In this document: positions 46,152 through 53,176 of the stretch, piece by piece
How positions within the stretch are numbered: the stretch's first letter is position 1
Layout: each line of letters begins with the position of its first letter
Source of the DNA: Butyrivibrio sp. INlla16
Lineage (GTDB): Bacteria; Bacillota; Clostridia; Lachnospirales; Lachnospiraceae
NCBI RefSeq assembly: GCF_900104155.1
Contig: NZ_FMYB01000028.1
Location: 1-53,176, forward strand
DNA length: 53,176 bases
Direction of reading: 5' to 3'
The notes under the pieces: model-generated
What the model was told of the DNA's origin: nothing
Database searches by the model: none
Seen by the model: the letters and a program-made list of their open reading frames with translations, nothing else
Translations under genes and position numbers: made by a program

Positions 46152-47112
46152 GTTTATTTACCTCCGGAAGTATTTCAGAATTAACAGAAGACAACAGTTG
46201 CTCCATTTCTGGATAGAATGATGATACAAGATGCAAGTAATAATCCGTAGACGCGTATGTTGTATGCCCTGCATACTCGCTGAGGTAAACGTACATGGAA
46301 TTGATATCCTTTCCTTCCTTTACCCACTGGTTCAGTCGCTCCGTCAGCATTGTATGTCTCCAATCATGAACTCTGGGACCGTTTCCTGTGACCATTTTTG
46401 CTTCCGGAAGCTTATCCCAGACTTCATGGAACCATCGATCCAGCGTGCCTTCAGTATAAAAATCACCAGAACGGTTTGGAAAAAATGGGATCCTTTCAGG
46501 AAGCATTGCTTCGATAAGCTGATCATACTCATTAAGGTTTTCGAGGAGATCCTCGCTGACATATATTACCCGTGATGTCCATCCCTTTGATGCATGGACA
46601 ACAATCCTCCCGGTTAAGAGATCAACCTCTGATCTTTTAAGTGTCAGTGCTTCAGATGCTCTGAGACCGCAACAGTAAAGCAGCCTGAACACCATTGGCG
46701 CAACATAGTGTTTAGTAGGAGACACCTTTCTGAGAGGAGTTTTGTCCAGCGAGTTAAAGAAAGAAATTGTTTCCTTTTTAGAATAAATATGAGGTGTATA
46801 GGGAACACGATTTTGTATTGTACCCGAGGGGGTTATATATGCCGGGATACCAATACCATTTATGTACTTTGAAAGCTGCCTAACAGCACAGACGTTGTGC
46901 TCAAGGCTTTTGGGATGAGATGATCTCCTTTTGATCCATGCATCACTAATCTCTTTGGTTACCGTGCCTGCATACGGAAATGATTCCGCAACCATGGAAT
47001 CGAATTCATGGAGGATTCTTGTGTTTGATTCATATGGGAACCCGAGGGATTTTTTCAGCGTTATAAAAGACGTTATATATGCGGCCAAGCCGCTGCTAAA
47101 TTCCTTACACAT
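46132..47112 (-). CDS. Tyrosine recombinase, second gene of the RIT element
   Basis: 326 residues from the ATG at 47112, which has GGAGG eight bases upstream and overlaps the previous stop (ATGTGTAA). A longer frame to 47232 lies wholly inside the upstream gene. Catalytic set: YCCGLRASEAL, HDWRHTM, AGHTTYAST and the Tyr of DYYLHLV. It is translationally coupled to both neighbours, as usual in RIT elements. Confidence 0.88.
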   Translation of the reverse strand: MCKEFSSGLAAYITSFITLKKSLGFPYESNTRILHEFDSMVAESFPYAGTVTKEISDAWIKRRSSHPKSLEHNVCAVRQLSKYINGIGIPAYITPSGTIQNRVPYTPHIYSKKETISFFNSLDKTPLRKVSPTKHYVAPMVFRLLYCCGLRASEALTLKRSEVDLLTGRIVVHASKGWTSRVIYVSEDLLENLNEYDQLIEAMLPERIPFFPNRSGDFYTEGTLDRWFHEVWDKLPEAKMVTGNGPRVHDWRHTMLTERLNQWVKEGKDINSMYVYLSEYAGHTTYASTDYYLHLVSSFYPEMEQLLSSVNSEILPEVNKHEEYNK

Positions 47113-48694
47113 TGGCAGTACCTCCATTCCAGTGTTTCTGCCCGATGTCTTGGAGATCCAGTGAACACATCCTAAGCATTTGAGCTTCCATGGAGATGTA
47201 GCATTTATCAGAATTCTTGTCAGTATGACCAAGTGTATCGGTGATTACTTGGTGTGGTACATTCTTTTCAAGTAATCTGTGTACCATTGTCTGCCTGAAT
47301 ACATGACTTCCTTTGTGCTTGCCATCAACTATGGATGCATTGGAGAGTTCTATTGCTCTCCTGCACAGAGGATACATTTTACCAAGCTTATGATAAGGCG
47401 CAAATCTGTTCAAAAACACAAAAGGAGATGGTGGGCTAGTAGACGGTCGTTCATTGATTATATAATCATAGATTGCATTACCCACTTCAGATGTAAGAGG
47501 GAGGACTAAGGGCTCGCCAGTCTTATGCTGATGAATTCTTATTCTATCCCCGTACCAGTCTATTTCGTCAAAACGGAGGTTGCAAATGTCTATACTACGC
47601 ATTCCAAGCCTTAACGCAAGGAGCGCCATAGCCCGTTCACGGAGGAATGAACCATTCAAGTATTCCAGGACTTTTTCCTCGTTTTCGTGATCCAGGTAGG
47701 GTACAATCCGACCTCTCTGCACAAACGGCTTTAAAAGACACCCTGACAAATCTTTTTGGGTATAACCATGTTCCCATAGCCAGCGCAGAAGGTTGATCAT
47801 TATATTGAGCACCGTATGGAGACTGGAAATACAGCATTTCTCTGCAAATGATTTTGATATACACTGCACTGACTCATAAGAAAGAGAAAACATGGCTTCT
47901 TTACTGCTGATTTCTCCCAATGAGATCATAGATCGGAACACATAATCACGAAGAGATATCGTTGAAGGGCTGAGATTCTCAGCGTTCAAAGACGATATGT
48001 ATTCTTTGTGTATGGATTCCAAACCGCCTTCATTGAGTACCAGTTCAAAAGGGGATATCTTTTTCCAGTAATAGTGACCGGTAATGGCAACTTCCATGAT
48101 TACAACCGTTGCTTTACGATTTATTTTCCAGCGCCATTCCTTGATCAATCCTTTACGATACTTGAGATCATTTTCTTCAAGGAACTCCTGACATCCTTGT
48201 GGTGAGTACATTATGTTTCCGTATTTTCTTATGAGAAATGCCTGAAAGTAACGAAGAGCATGAAGATACTGTCCTATTGACGATTTTGACAATCTTATTG
48301 CTTTCAAATCTTCAATGGTTCGTGATATCAGAATACCTGAATCAATAGAACCCGAAATAGGAAATACCATGCGTTCCAGTGCTTTGTTGGCATCACCATT
48401 TGAAGGGAGATCTGGCGGATTGAAGAATTGCCCTTCTGGAGTAAGAAGGTAAGTTCCAGCTATCTTATCAACTTGTTTAAGAACTTGCAAATGCATTGAT
48501 CGCCTTTCCTTTGAGCCATGGTCATCATTTGCAAATGCATCAAATAGTTTTTGGCATGGTTCGGATAATTTCATCTGGTTTGCCAGGTTCAATAACTGCT
48601 TTAAATAAGCCTGCCTGCTTTGATATGTTGATGGCTTTAACTTGACTTTTAAATCCCTTAACAGCAGTGAAACAATTGATTGCATATCTTTCAT
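47105..48694 (-). CDS. Tyrosine recombinase, first and largest gene of the RIT element
   Basis: 529 residues, preceded by a GGAGGAAG-type site. The long N-terminal region (about 320 residues) is typical of the largest RIT recombinase. Catalytic set: RLGMRSIDICNL, HVFRQTM, LGHTDKNS and the Tyr of KCYISME. The middle Arg/His box has Q where most have H, which is acceptable in some members. About 105 bases between its start and the right repeat contain a CGCAG/CTGCG hairpin and presumably the promoter. Confidence 0.85.
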   Translation of the reverse strand: MKDMQSIVSLLLRDLKVKLKPSTYQSRQAYLKQLLNLANQMKLSEPCQKLFDAFANDDHGSKERRSMHLQVLKQVDKIAGTYLLTPEGQFFNPPDLPSNGDANKALERMVFPISGSIDSGILISRTIEDLKAIRLSKSSIGQYLHALRYFQAFLIRKYGNIMYSPQGCQEFLEENDLKYRKGLIKEWRWKINRKATVVIMEVAITGHYYWKKISPFELVLNEGGLESIHKEYISSLNAENLSPSTISLRDYVFRSMISLGEISSKEAMFSLSYESVQCISKSFAEKCCISSLHTVLNIMINLLRWLWEHGYTQKDLSGCLLKPFVQRGRIVPYLDHENEEKVLEYLNGSFLRERAMALLALRLGMRSIDICNLRFDEIDWYGDRIRIHQHKTGEPLVLPLTSEVGNAIYDYIINERPSTSPPSPFVFLNRFAPYHKLGKMYPLCRRAIELSNASIVDGKHKGSHVFRQTMVHRLLEKNVPHQVITDTLGHTDKNSDKCYISMEAQMLRMCSLDLQDIGQKHWNGGTANV

Positions 48695-48798
48695 AATCTA
48701 TACTTCCTCCTTTCATTGATGGTAGGATAAGTATAGGACACAAAAGAGTTATCTTAAATCCTGCAGCGCAGATTTCTGCGATTAATGCTTCATACTTC

Positions 48799-48831
48799 GA
48801 GATTGGAGATAACCTGGAACTGCGGATAATC
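48799..48831 (-). repeat. Right terminal inverted repeat of the RIT element
   Basis: 33 bp, reads on the minus strand GATTATCCGCAGTTCCAG and onward, two mismatches to the left repeat. Confidence 0.9.
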
Positions 48832-50446
48832 CTGCTTATCAGAAATTTCTGATAACAATGAGAAAGGCATGGTAGAGCCACAAGAAGACGGTACATATAG
48901 ATATAAGGGAAAAATGATATTTGCACAAAAGGATAAATATGTTTCTGCTATTGATCTTACAGATGCAATATATAAATTTGCAGAAGAGGCTGTATTTATT
49001 TCATATTTTGATCTCACAGATGATTTTACATATGCAACTTTGAGAGACGATGACTTAAAGAATAGTATAGATGATCTAAGATCATACAAATTGGGTAAGA
49101 GTGCTGTTGTATTTGCGCCAGGTGAAAAGGAAAAGCTATGTAAATTGGATGTACTTCCTGTTATTAGTGACAAACCTTGTTATTATATTATTCCTGGGAA
49201 GGCTGGAAGTACTAAGAAAGACCACACAGACTTCAAACTTACTAGGGATGAACATGGATATGATTCGGATAAAGCTTATTTAACAGATAAAAATGGGAAA
49301 AAATATGATCTGGAGTATGGAGAAAGTGTTGGAAAACAGCTCAATAAAGCTGGTTGCCCTAGTGGAATAGTCTATATTACTGAAGAAACATGCTATGGAC
49401 AGGTAGGAAATCCATATGAAGCTATCTTTATTGCTGATGGGGATAATACGGGAAAATTAGGCATTACTTGCTATGAGGATGGAATACAGTCCATGAAAAC
49501 ATTTACACAGGAAGATGATGGAGAAACCTTAGAGGTAGAAACCTTCAAAATTTCAAGTATATCCGATGAATTAGACCCGTATTCTATTATAAAAGTAATA
49601 TCTCCATCAAATGAAACAACATATTATGTAGCTGACCAGGAGTATACAAGAGTGTGGGCTGATCAAGGCGAATATAGAATATCGCTTATAAATAGACTCG
49701 GTTTTTCATTTTCTGTAACGATAAATGTTAAAGCTTCAGAATATGCAACAATATCTTTTGAAGGTGACGGAACTGACAATATAGAGTCAATAGTTACAAA
49801 GAAAAATGAAGAAAATATAGAATTGCCAGAGTTGACGAGGGAAGGATATACCTTACTTGGATTTGAGGATGAACAAGGCATACGCTATTCGAAACAGATT
49901 AGTCAAATTTCATTTGTTGGTAATAAAAAACTTAAACCCGTATGGGAGGCTAATAAGTATAAGCTAATTTATAAGGACGCTAGTGGTAAAGATATAAAGG
50001 CTGTAGAGGTTGAATATGGTGGTAAGTATGAACTAGAGACTTTTGAGTGGGATGACAATGTTTTATTTATGGGATGGACAAGAGAAGGTAAATTGTTGGA
50101 TCAAGGTATTATTAGTGTTGATAAACAGGAAGATATTGTACTAATTCCACGTTTTGAAGAAAAAATAAGTTCTGAAATGACGTTAGGAAATGCTCAAAAT
50201 AACGAAACTGAAGATATTATTAATAGTGATGAAAAAGATATTTCAAACATTGAGCAAGAAGACAAGCATAATGAAAGTGATGATAAAACTGTTCAATATC
50301 TATTATATATTTTGATATTTGCTACCGTTATGACTTTATCAGTATTGGCAATAAGGAAAAGGGAGTACATCAAAAAAGCTATTGGTAGGTTTGTGGCAAA
50401 AAATGATTCTGTGAAAGGAGATAAGGATGATGAAGACAAATCATAA
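48832..50446 (+). pseudogene. Large surface protein, 3' part, split by the RIT element
   Basis: 537 codons downstream of the element, in frame from 48833. It contains the DGTYRYKGKMIFAQK and DLTDAIYKFAEEAV phrases common in secreted Lachnospiraceae proteins, an InlB-type beta unit (EGYTLLGFEDEQG, KPVWEANKYKLIYKDASG), an acidic linker, one membrane span (YLLYILIFATVMTLSVLAI) and a basic cytoplasmic tail, so the intact protein was anchored at its C-terminus. The ATG at 48869 lacks a proper ribosome site, so this half is probably not made alone. The end overlaps the toxin gene by 20 bases. Confidence 0.78.
48836..48855. repeat. Perfect 20-bp palindrome at the RIT target site
   Basis: TTATCAGAAATTTCTGATAA lies five bases outside the right end of the element, within the host coding sequence (residues LSEISD). 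It may mark the target preference of the element. Confidence 0.7.
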
Positions 50447-52796
50447 AAGAGTCCTTTCTTCAATAATTGCGGTAATGTTATTGTTGACCACAGTAACAGG
50501 CTGTGCTAACGAATCGCAGAATGCATCGATAGATATGGGAATTTCAAATTCATCTATTAATGATTTTGGCATGAGCAGTAGCAACCATTCCGAAGAGAAG
50601 GCGGAAGATGAAGCAAGTACTTCTACACTTGAAAACACTATTATTTCCAATGTGAAAACGGATGAAATAGTAGAGAAAGCTGTAGAGAAAATCCAGAATA
50701 ATCTATCTATTAATTGGGAAGATTACATTGGTGATGTCGAAACTTTTGTTTATGGCCTCATTGCTAATCAGCTTGGATATCAATATGACGTTTTCTCTGC
50801 ATCTGTTGAGTTGCCTGATGGAATAGAGGTTACAGGAATTGGGTATACGGATTATCAGGAGTGTTATGCAAATGATGATGGAACAAAAGTATGCTTTAAG
50901 GCAGGATTTATTGCTTGTTGTGGTGAGGAGATAATTTCTAAAGAGGATTTTGATTCAGGACTTGTGCTAAATAATCTCGATTATTCAGATGATGAAACGT
51001 CATTTATCGTTGGATATCAGAGTGAAGCATTTACAGAGCATAGTGTTTTCTATAACAAATACATAAAATATGGTGTCGATGACGATGGGCAAATATTTTA
51101 CGAAGTCCTTGATAACAGTGCGGAAAACTATGATGAGGAATTAGGATCACTATATTCATACGATGATTCGAGGTACATTTTTGATCTTGATGTTGGTGAA
51201 TATAAACCTATTACGGGAGAATCACTGTCTACACAGATAGATTTTGAAGAATTGCAGAATCAAATAAATGAAATAATAGAGAAGCAGGATAAAAATTTTG
51301 CCACTGTAGACATAGAATCAAGCGTATATTTTGCACAAAGCTCAGTAGATAGCTATCTGTTGTCCCTTCAAGAAGAAACATTTTTGGGATATGATGTGGA
51401 GCAGCTAAGGGAAGCTGCAGCTGCGTTGGATCCAATGGAATGTTATAGGATTACAAATGAAGGCCTTATTACAATTGATTTGGAACATTCTACAAAAGAC
51501 CAAGTGGCACAGTGGCTTGTTGGAACTACGTGTGTAGTTGTAATAGCGGCTGGATTAGTCGGTTCAGTTGTTTTTATAGAGTGCCCGGCACTGTCTGCAG
51601 CATCAGGTGCGATGACTGGTGTGGCTATAGAAACATTTATGCAGGTGGTCATAAATAACCAAAAGGTACAAGATATTAATTGGACAAAGGTGGCCATTGC
51701 TGCAGTATCAGGTGCGACTGCTGGATTTTTAGGTCCATATATAATGGCGACTACTTCTGGAGCAGCAACTTTTATAGTCGATTCAACATTAGATGGACTA
51801 ATTGGGGCTGTAGAGCAGACGGTATATGCTTGGATGGACGGAAAAGATGGTATGGAAATGGCAAAATCATTTGGCACAGGATTTGCTTTGGGATTTTGTA
51901 TGAGTGCCGGCTTCAAAGCTGCTGGAGCTGTAATAGGAAGAGTTGCAAATAAAGTTGGACCAGGTATAGCTAAAGCGGGCAAAAAGATTTTTCCTAAGTT
52001 ATCTGGAAAGACAAGTAAATTAACAACTGCTTTATCTAAAAAACTATATGGAATGAAGGCTGTAGCAGATTCTTCAGTTTTCCATAGCAAGTATATTTCA
52101 AAGAAATTATCCTTTAGACAACTTGAGAGAATTATAAGTAATAATACAGATAATTTGAAAAACAAGTCAATAAAAAGCCTCAAGAATGTAGATATATATG
52201 ATGCGGATGGGAATAAGATAACGAAGGATGCATTAGAGGAATTATTTGATAAGGCAGATAACAATACCATTATAGGCCAATATAAAATTGGGGATGATAT
52301 TATAAAAATAAAGAAAGAGAATGGTATTGTTGGAATCGTTTTTGATGAGACTAAGTATCAGAGTGTTGAATTACCAGAAGGAATAAAATATAAGCTGGGA
52401 AGTACTAAGTCTAAACAGAGAACCGAAAATTTTGAAGCGGCTGCGACAGAGTTTAAAAAGAGATGGGTTAATAATCCGGATGAGATACCGGATACGATCA
52501 TGGAAGCTATGAAGAAGAAAGGATACTCAGTTGATACAATAGAAGATATTGATCCCAAAGAGATAGTATCAATGGTTAGAGATACAAATAATGGATGGGT
52601 ATTCCATGAGAACATAGATATGAAAACTATTACATTGGCGCCTAGGGCGCTGCATGACAAAGCCCGTGGAGGTATTTCACATATGGGTGGTTTTGGCTTA
52701 GCGAAATACTTGAAAAAACATATGGGGTCGGAGTTCTTCGAAAGATTTGTAGAATCAGCAGCAACTGGAACTGTTATTGCAATAAGCGAGGGATAA
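50427..52796 (+). CDS. Lipoprotein polymorphic toxin with C-terminal HNH/Endo VII-type nuclease
   Basis: 789 residues, AAAGGAG site, overlapping the surface-protein gene. A lipoprotein signal ends LLLTTVTG-C26. Residues 27-350 are acidic and secreted-type. Residues about 358-525 are glycine- and alanine-rich hydrophobic segments like pre-toxin membrane domains (VVVIAAGLVGSVVFIE, GATAGFLGPYIMATTSGAA). The C-terminus carries W724, H727, L-x-P, H743 and H752-M-G-G, the order seen in WHH/LHH-type nucleases of the HNH/Endonuclease VII superfamily, so a DNase toxin delivered to neighbours is likely. FH replaces the usual HH. The module typically travels with an immunity gene, and the fragment at 52807 fits that place. 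Confidence 0.75.
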   Translation: MMKTNHKRVLSSIIAVMLLLTTVTGCANESQNASIDMGISNSSINDFGMSSSNHSEEKAEDEASTSTLENTIISNVKTDEIVEKAVEKIQNNLSINWEDYIGDVETFVYGLIANQLGYQYDVFSASVELPDGIEVTGIGYTDYQECYANDDGTKVCFKAGFIACCGEEIISKEDFDSGLVLNNLDYSDDETSFIVGYQSEAFTEHSVFYNKYIKYGVDDDGQIFYEVLDNSAENYDEELGSLYSYDDSRYIFDLDVGEYKPITGESLSTQIDFEELQNQINEIIEKQDKNFATVDIESSVYFAQSSVDSYLLSLQEETFLGYDVEQLREAAAALDPMECYRITNEGLITIDLEHSTKDQVAQWLVGTTCVVVIAAGLVGSVVFIECPALSAASGAMTGVAIETFMQVVINNQKVQDINWTKVAIAAVSGATAGFLGPYIMATTSGAATFIVDSTLDGLIGAVEQTVYAWMDGKDGMEMAKSFGTGFALGFCMSAGFKAAGAVIGRVANKVGPGIAKAGKKIFPKLSGKTSKLTTALSKKLYGMKAVADSSVFHSKYISKKLSFRQLERIISNNTDNLKNKSIKSLKNVDIYDADGNKITKDALEELFDKADNNTIIGQYKIGDDIIKIKKENGIVGIVFDETKYQSVELPEGIKYKLGSTKSKQRTENFEAAATEFKKRWVNNPDEIPDTIMEAMKKKGYSVDTIEDIDPKEIVSMVRDTNNGWVFHENIDMKTITLAPRALHDKARGGISHMGGFGLAKYLKKHMGSEFFERFVESAATGTVIAISEG

Positions 52797-52806
52797 GGTT
52801 ATGTTT

Positions 52807-52863
52807 ATGGATCCTTTTAAGAATCAGCGTAAATGTTTAAAGGAATTATATGATGAAAAATGA
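52807..52863 (+). pseudogene. Start of the presumed immunity gene, cut off by an insertion sequence
   Basis: MDPFKNQRKCLKELYDEK and a stop. The ATG at 52807 follows GATAAGG by eight bases. The short open frame ends exactly where sequence leading to the ISL3 transposase begins. Immunity genes usually follow the toxin stop within a few bases, as this does. Eighteen codons are too few to identify the family. Confidence 0.5.
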
Positions 52864-53176
52864 GGCCTCTGGCATATGTGTGGAAGCCTACGCACCTTAA
52901 CAACATAACAATATATACTTGAAAAGCCATCTGGCTTTCCTTAAAGTGTAGCTGACTAAGAAACACAAAAGGAAAGGATCCAGATGACTTCAGCTACTAC
53001 TTTATTCAAGGAACTCTTAAATGTCAATGATACGATTATTGATGATATCAAAGTCTCAAAGAACCACTATGATGAAAAGGTTCTTATAGCCAGGATTCAT
53101 CCTCGCAAAGGGCAGCAATGGAAATGCCCTATATGTGGTAAGCGATGCAAGGTTTATGACCAGCCATACGAAGAAA
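52864..53176 (+). mobile_element. Left part of an ISL3-family insertion sequence
   Basis: Begins near GGCCTCTGGCATATGTGTGG, probably the left inverted repeat, contains a GAAAAGCCA/TGGCTTTC hairpin, and carries the transposase start. The right end is outside the window, so the exact end and target duplication cannot be checked. Confidence 0.65.
52984..53176 (+). CDS. tnp: ISL3-family transposase, N-terminal part
   Basis: 64 codons to the window edge, AAAGGA site. The zinc-binding HTH start of ISL3 transposases is visible (IHPRKGQQWKCPICGKRCKVYD). The catalytic DDE domain lies beyond the window. Confidence 0.8.
   Translation, partial: MTSATTLFKELLNVNDTIIDDIKVSKNHYDEKVLIARIHPRKGQQWKCPICGKRCKVYDQPYEE

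Larger units (their letters stand above)
45034..48831 (-). mobile_element. Recombinase-in-trio (RIT) element inserted in a surface-protein gene
   Basis: 3798 bp carrying three overlapping tyrosine recombinase genes on the minus strand, the definition of a RIT element. The ends are 33-bp inverted repeats with two mismatches (left 45034-45066, right 48799-48831), each starting GATTATCCGCAGTTCCAG from outside. Removing 45034-48831 plus one of the two flanking C bases rejoins the host gene in frame. No cargo genes are present. A hairpin (TGCGGGAAG/CTTCCCGCA) lies just inside the left end. Confidence 0.85.

Noticed and set aside
51443..52270. 275-codon open frame opposite the toxin gene
   Set aside because: It mirrors the alanine/glycine-rich codons of the sense gene and has no ribosome site or recognisable motif.
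1..53176. CRISPR array or Cas genes
   Set aside because: No regularly spaced repeats were found. The Cas4-like motif belongs to the helicase-nuclease.

Overview
The window is AT-rich Firmicutes DNA. Strong AGGAGG-type ribosome sites, frequent TTG/GTG starts, small XRE-type regulators, InlB-type surface repeats and an ISL3 transposase suggest a gut or rumen Lachnospiraceae-type Clostridium. That assignment rests on protein style only; no rRNA or marker gene is present. I see no CRISPR array, replication origin or phage structural genes.

Region 1 (1-27552) is a dense defence island of consecutive modules. (a) A long prokaryotic Argonaute with a complete DEDD-type catalytic set is followed by a one-chain UvrD helicase with a RecB/Cas4-like Fe-S nuclease. 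(b) An AspBHI/MspJI-like modification-dependent endonuclease. (c) A C5-cytosine methyltransferase overlapping an Eco47II-family endonuclease (predicted GGNCC). (d) A long operon: CoiA-like zinc-finger protein, coiled-coil protein, unknown protein, 1752-residue DEAH helicase with a C-terminal MZB/DUF1998 domain (DruE-like), HNH nuclease and small methyltransferase. With the cytosine methyltransferase this resembles Druantia type II. (e) A four-gene helicase module: an AddA-like helicase without nuclease domain, an AddB-like protein that keeps four Fe-S cysteines but has lost the nuclease core between them, a 58-residue protein and a second SF1 helicase. I do not recognise (e) as a described system.

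Region 2 (27553-38242) is mixed: small secreted or membrane proteins, two small HTH proteins, a GC-rich hairpin-rich stretch, a tRNA cluster (Glu-His-Tyr), a metallophosphoesterase, a HAD phosphatase, Nudix and ABM enzymes, a tiny secreted zinc-ribbon protein, and a cytoplasmic serpin followed by a small DUF4342-like membrane protein.

Region 3 (38243-53176) starts with a WYL regulator that has an inverted repeat at its promoter. Two large glycine-zipper membrane proteins follow, a second candidate for an undescribed system. Then comes a large secreted, membrane-anchored surface protein gene overlapping a lipoprotein polymorphic toxin with a predicted C-terminal HNH/Endo VII nuclease. Two mobile elements damage this locus. 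A 3.8-kb recombinase-in-trio (RIT) element with 33-bp terminal inverted repeats splits the surface-protein gene; removing the element restores one open frame of about 1314 codons. An ISL3-type element follows after only about 20 codons of the gene behind the toxin, which is where an immunity gene is expected.
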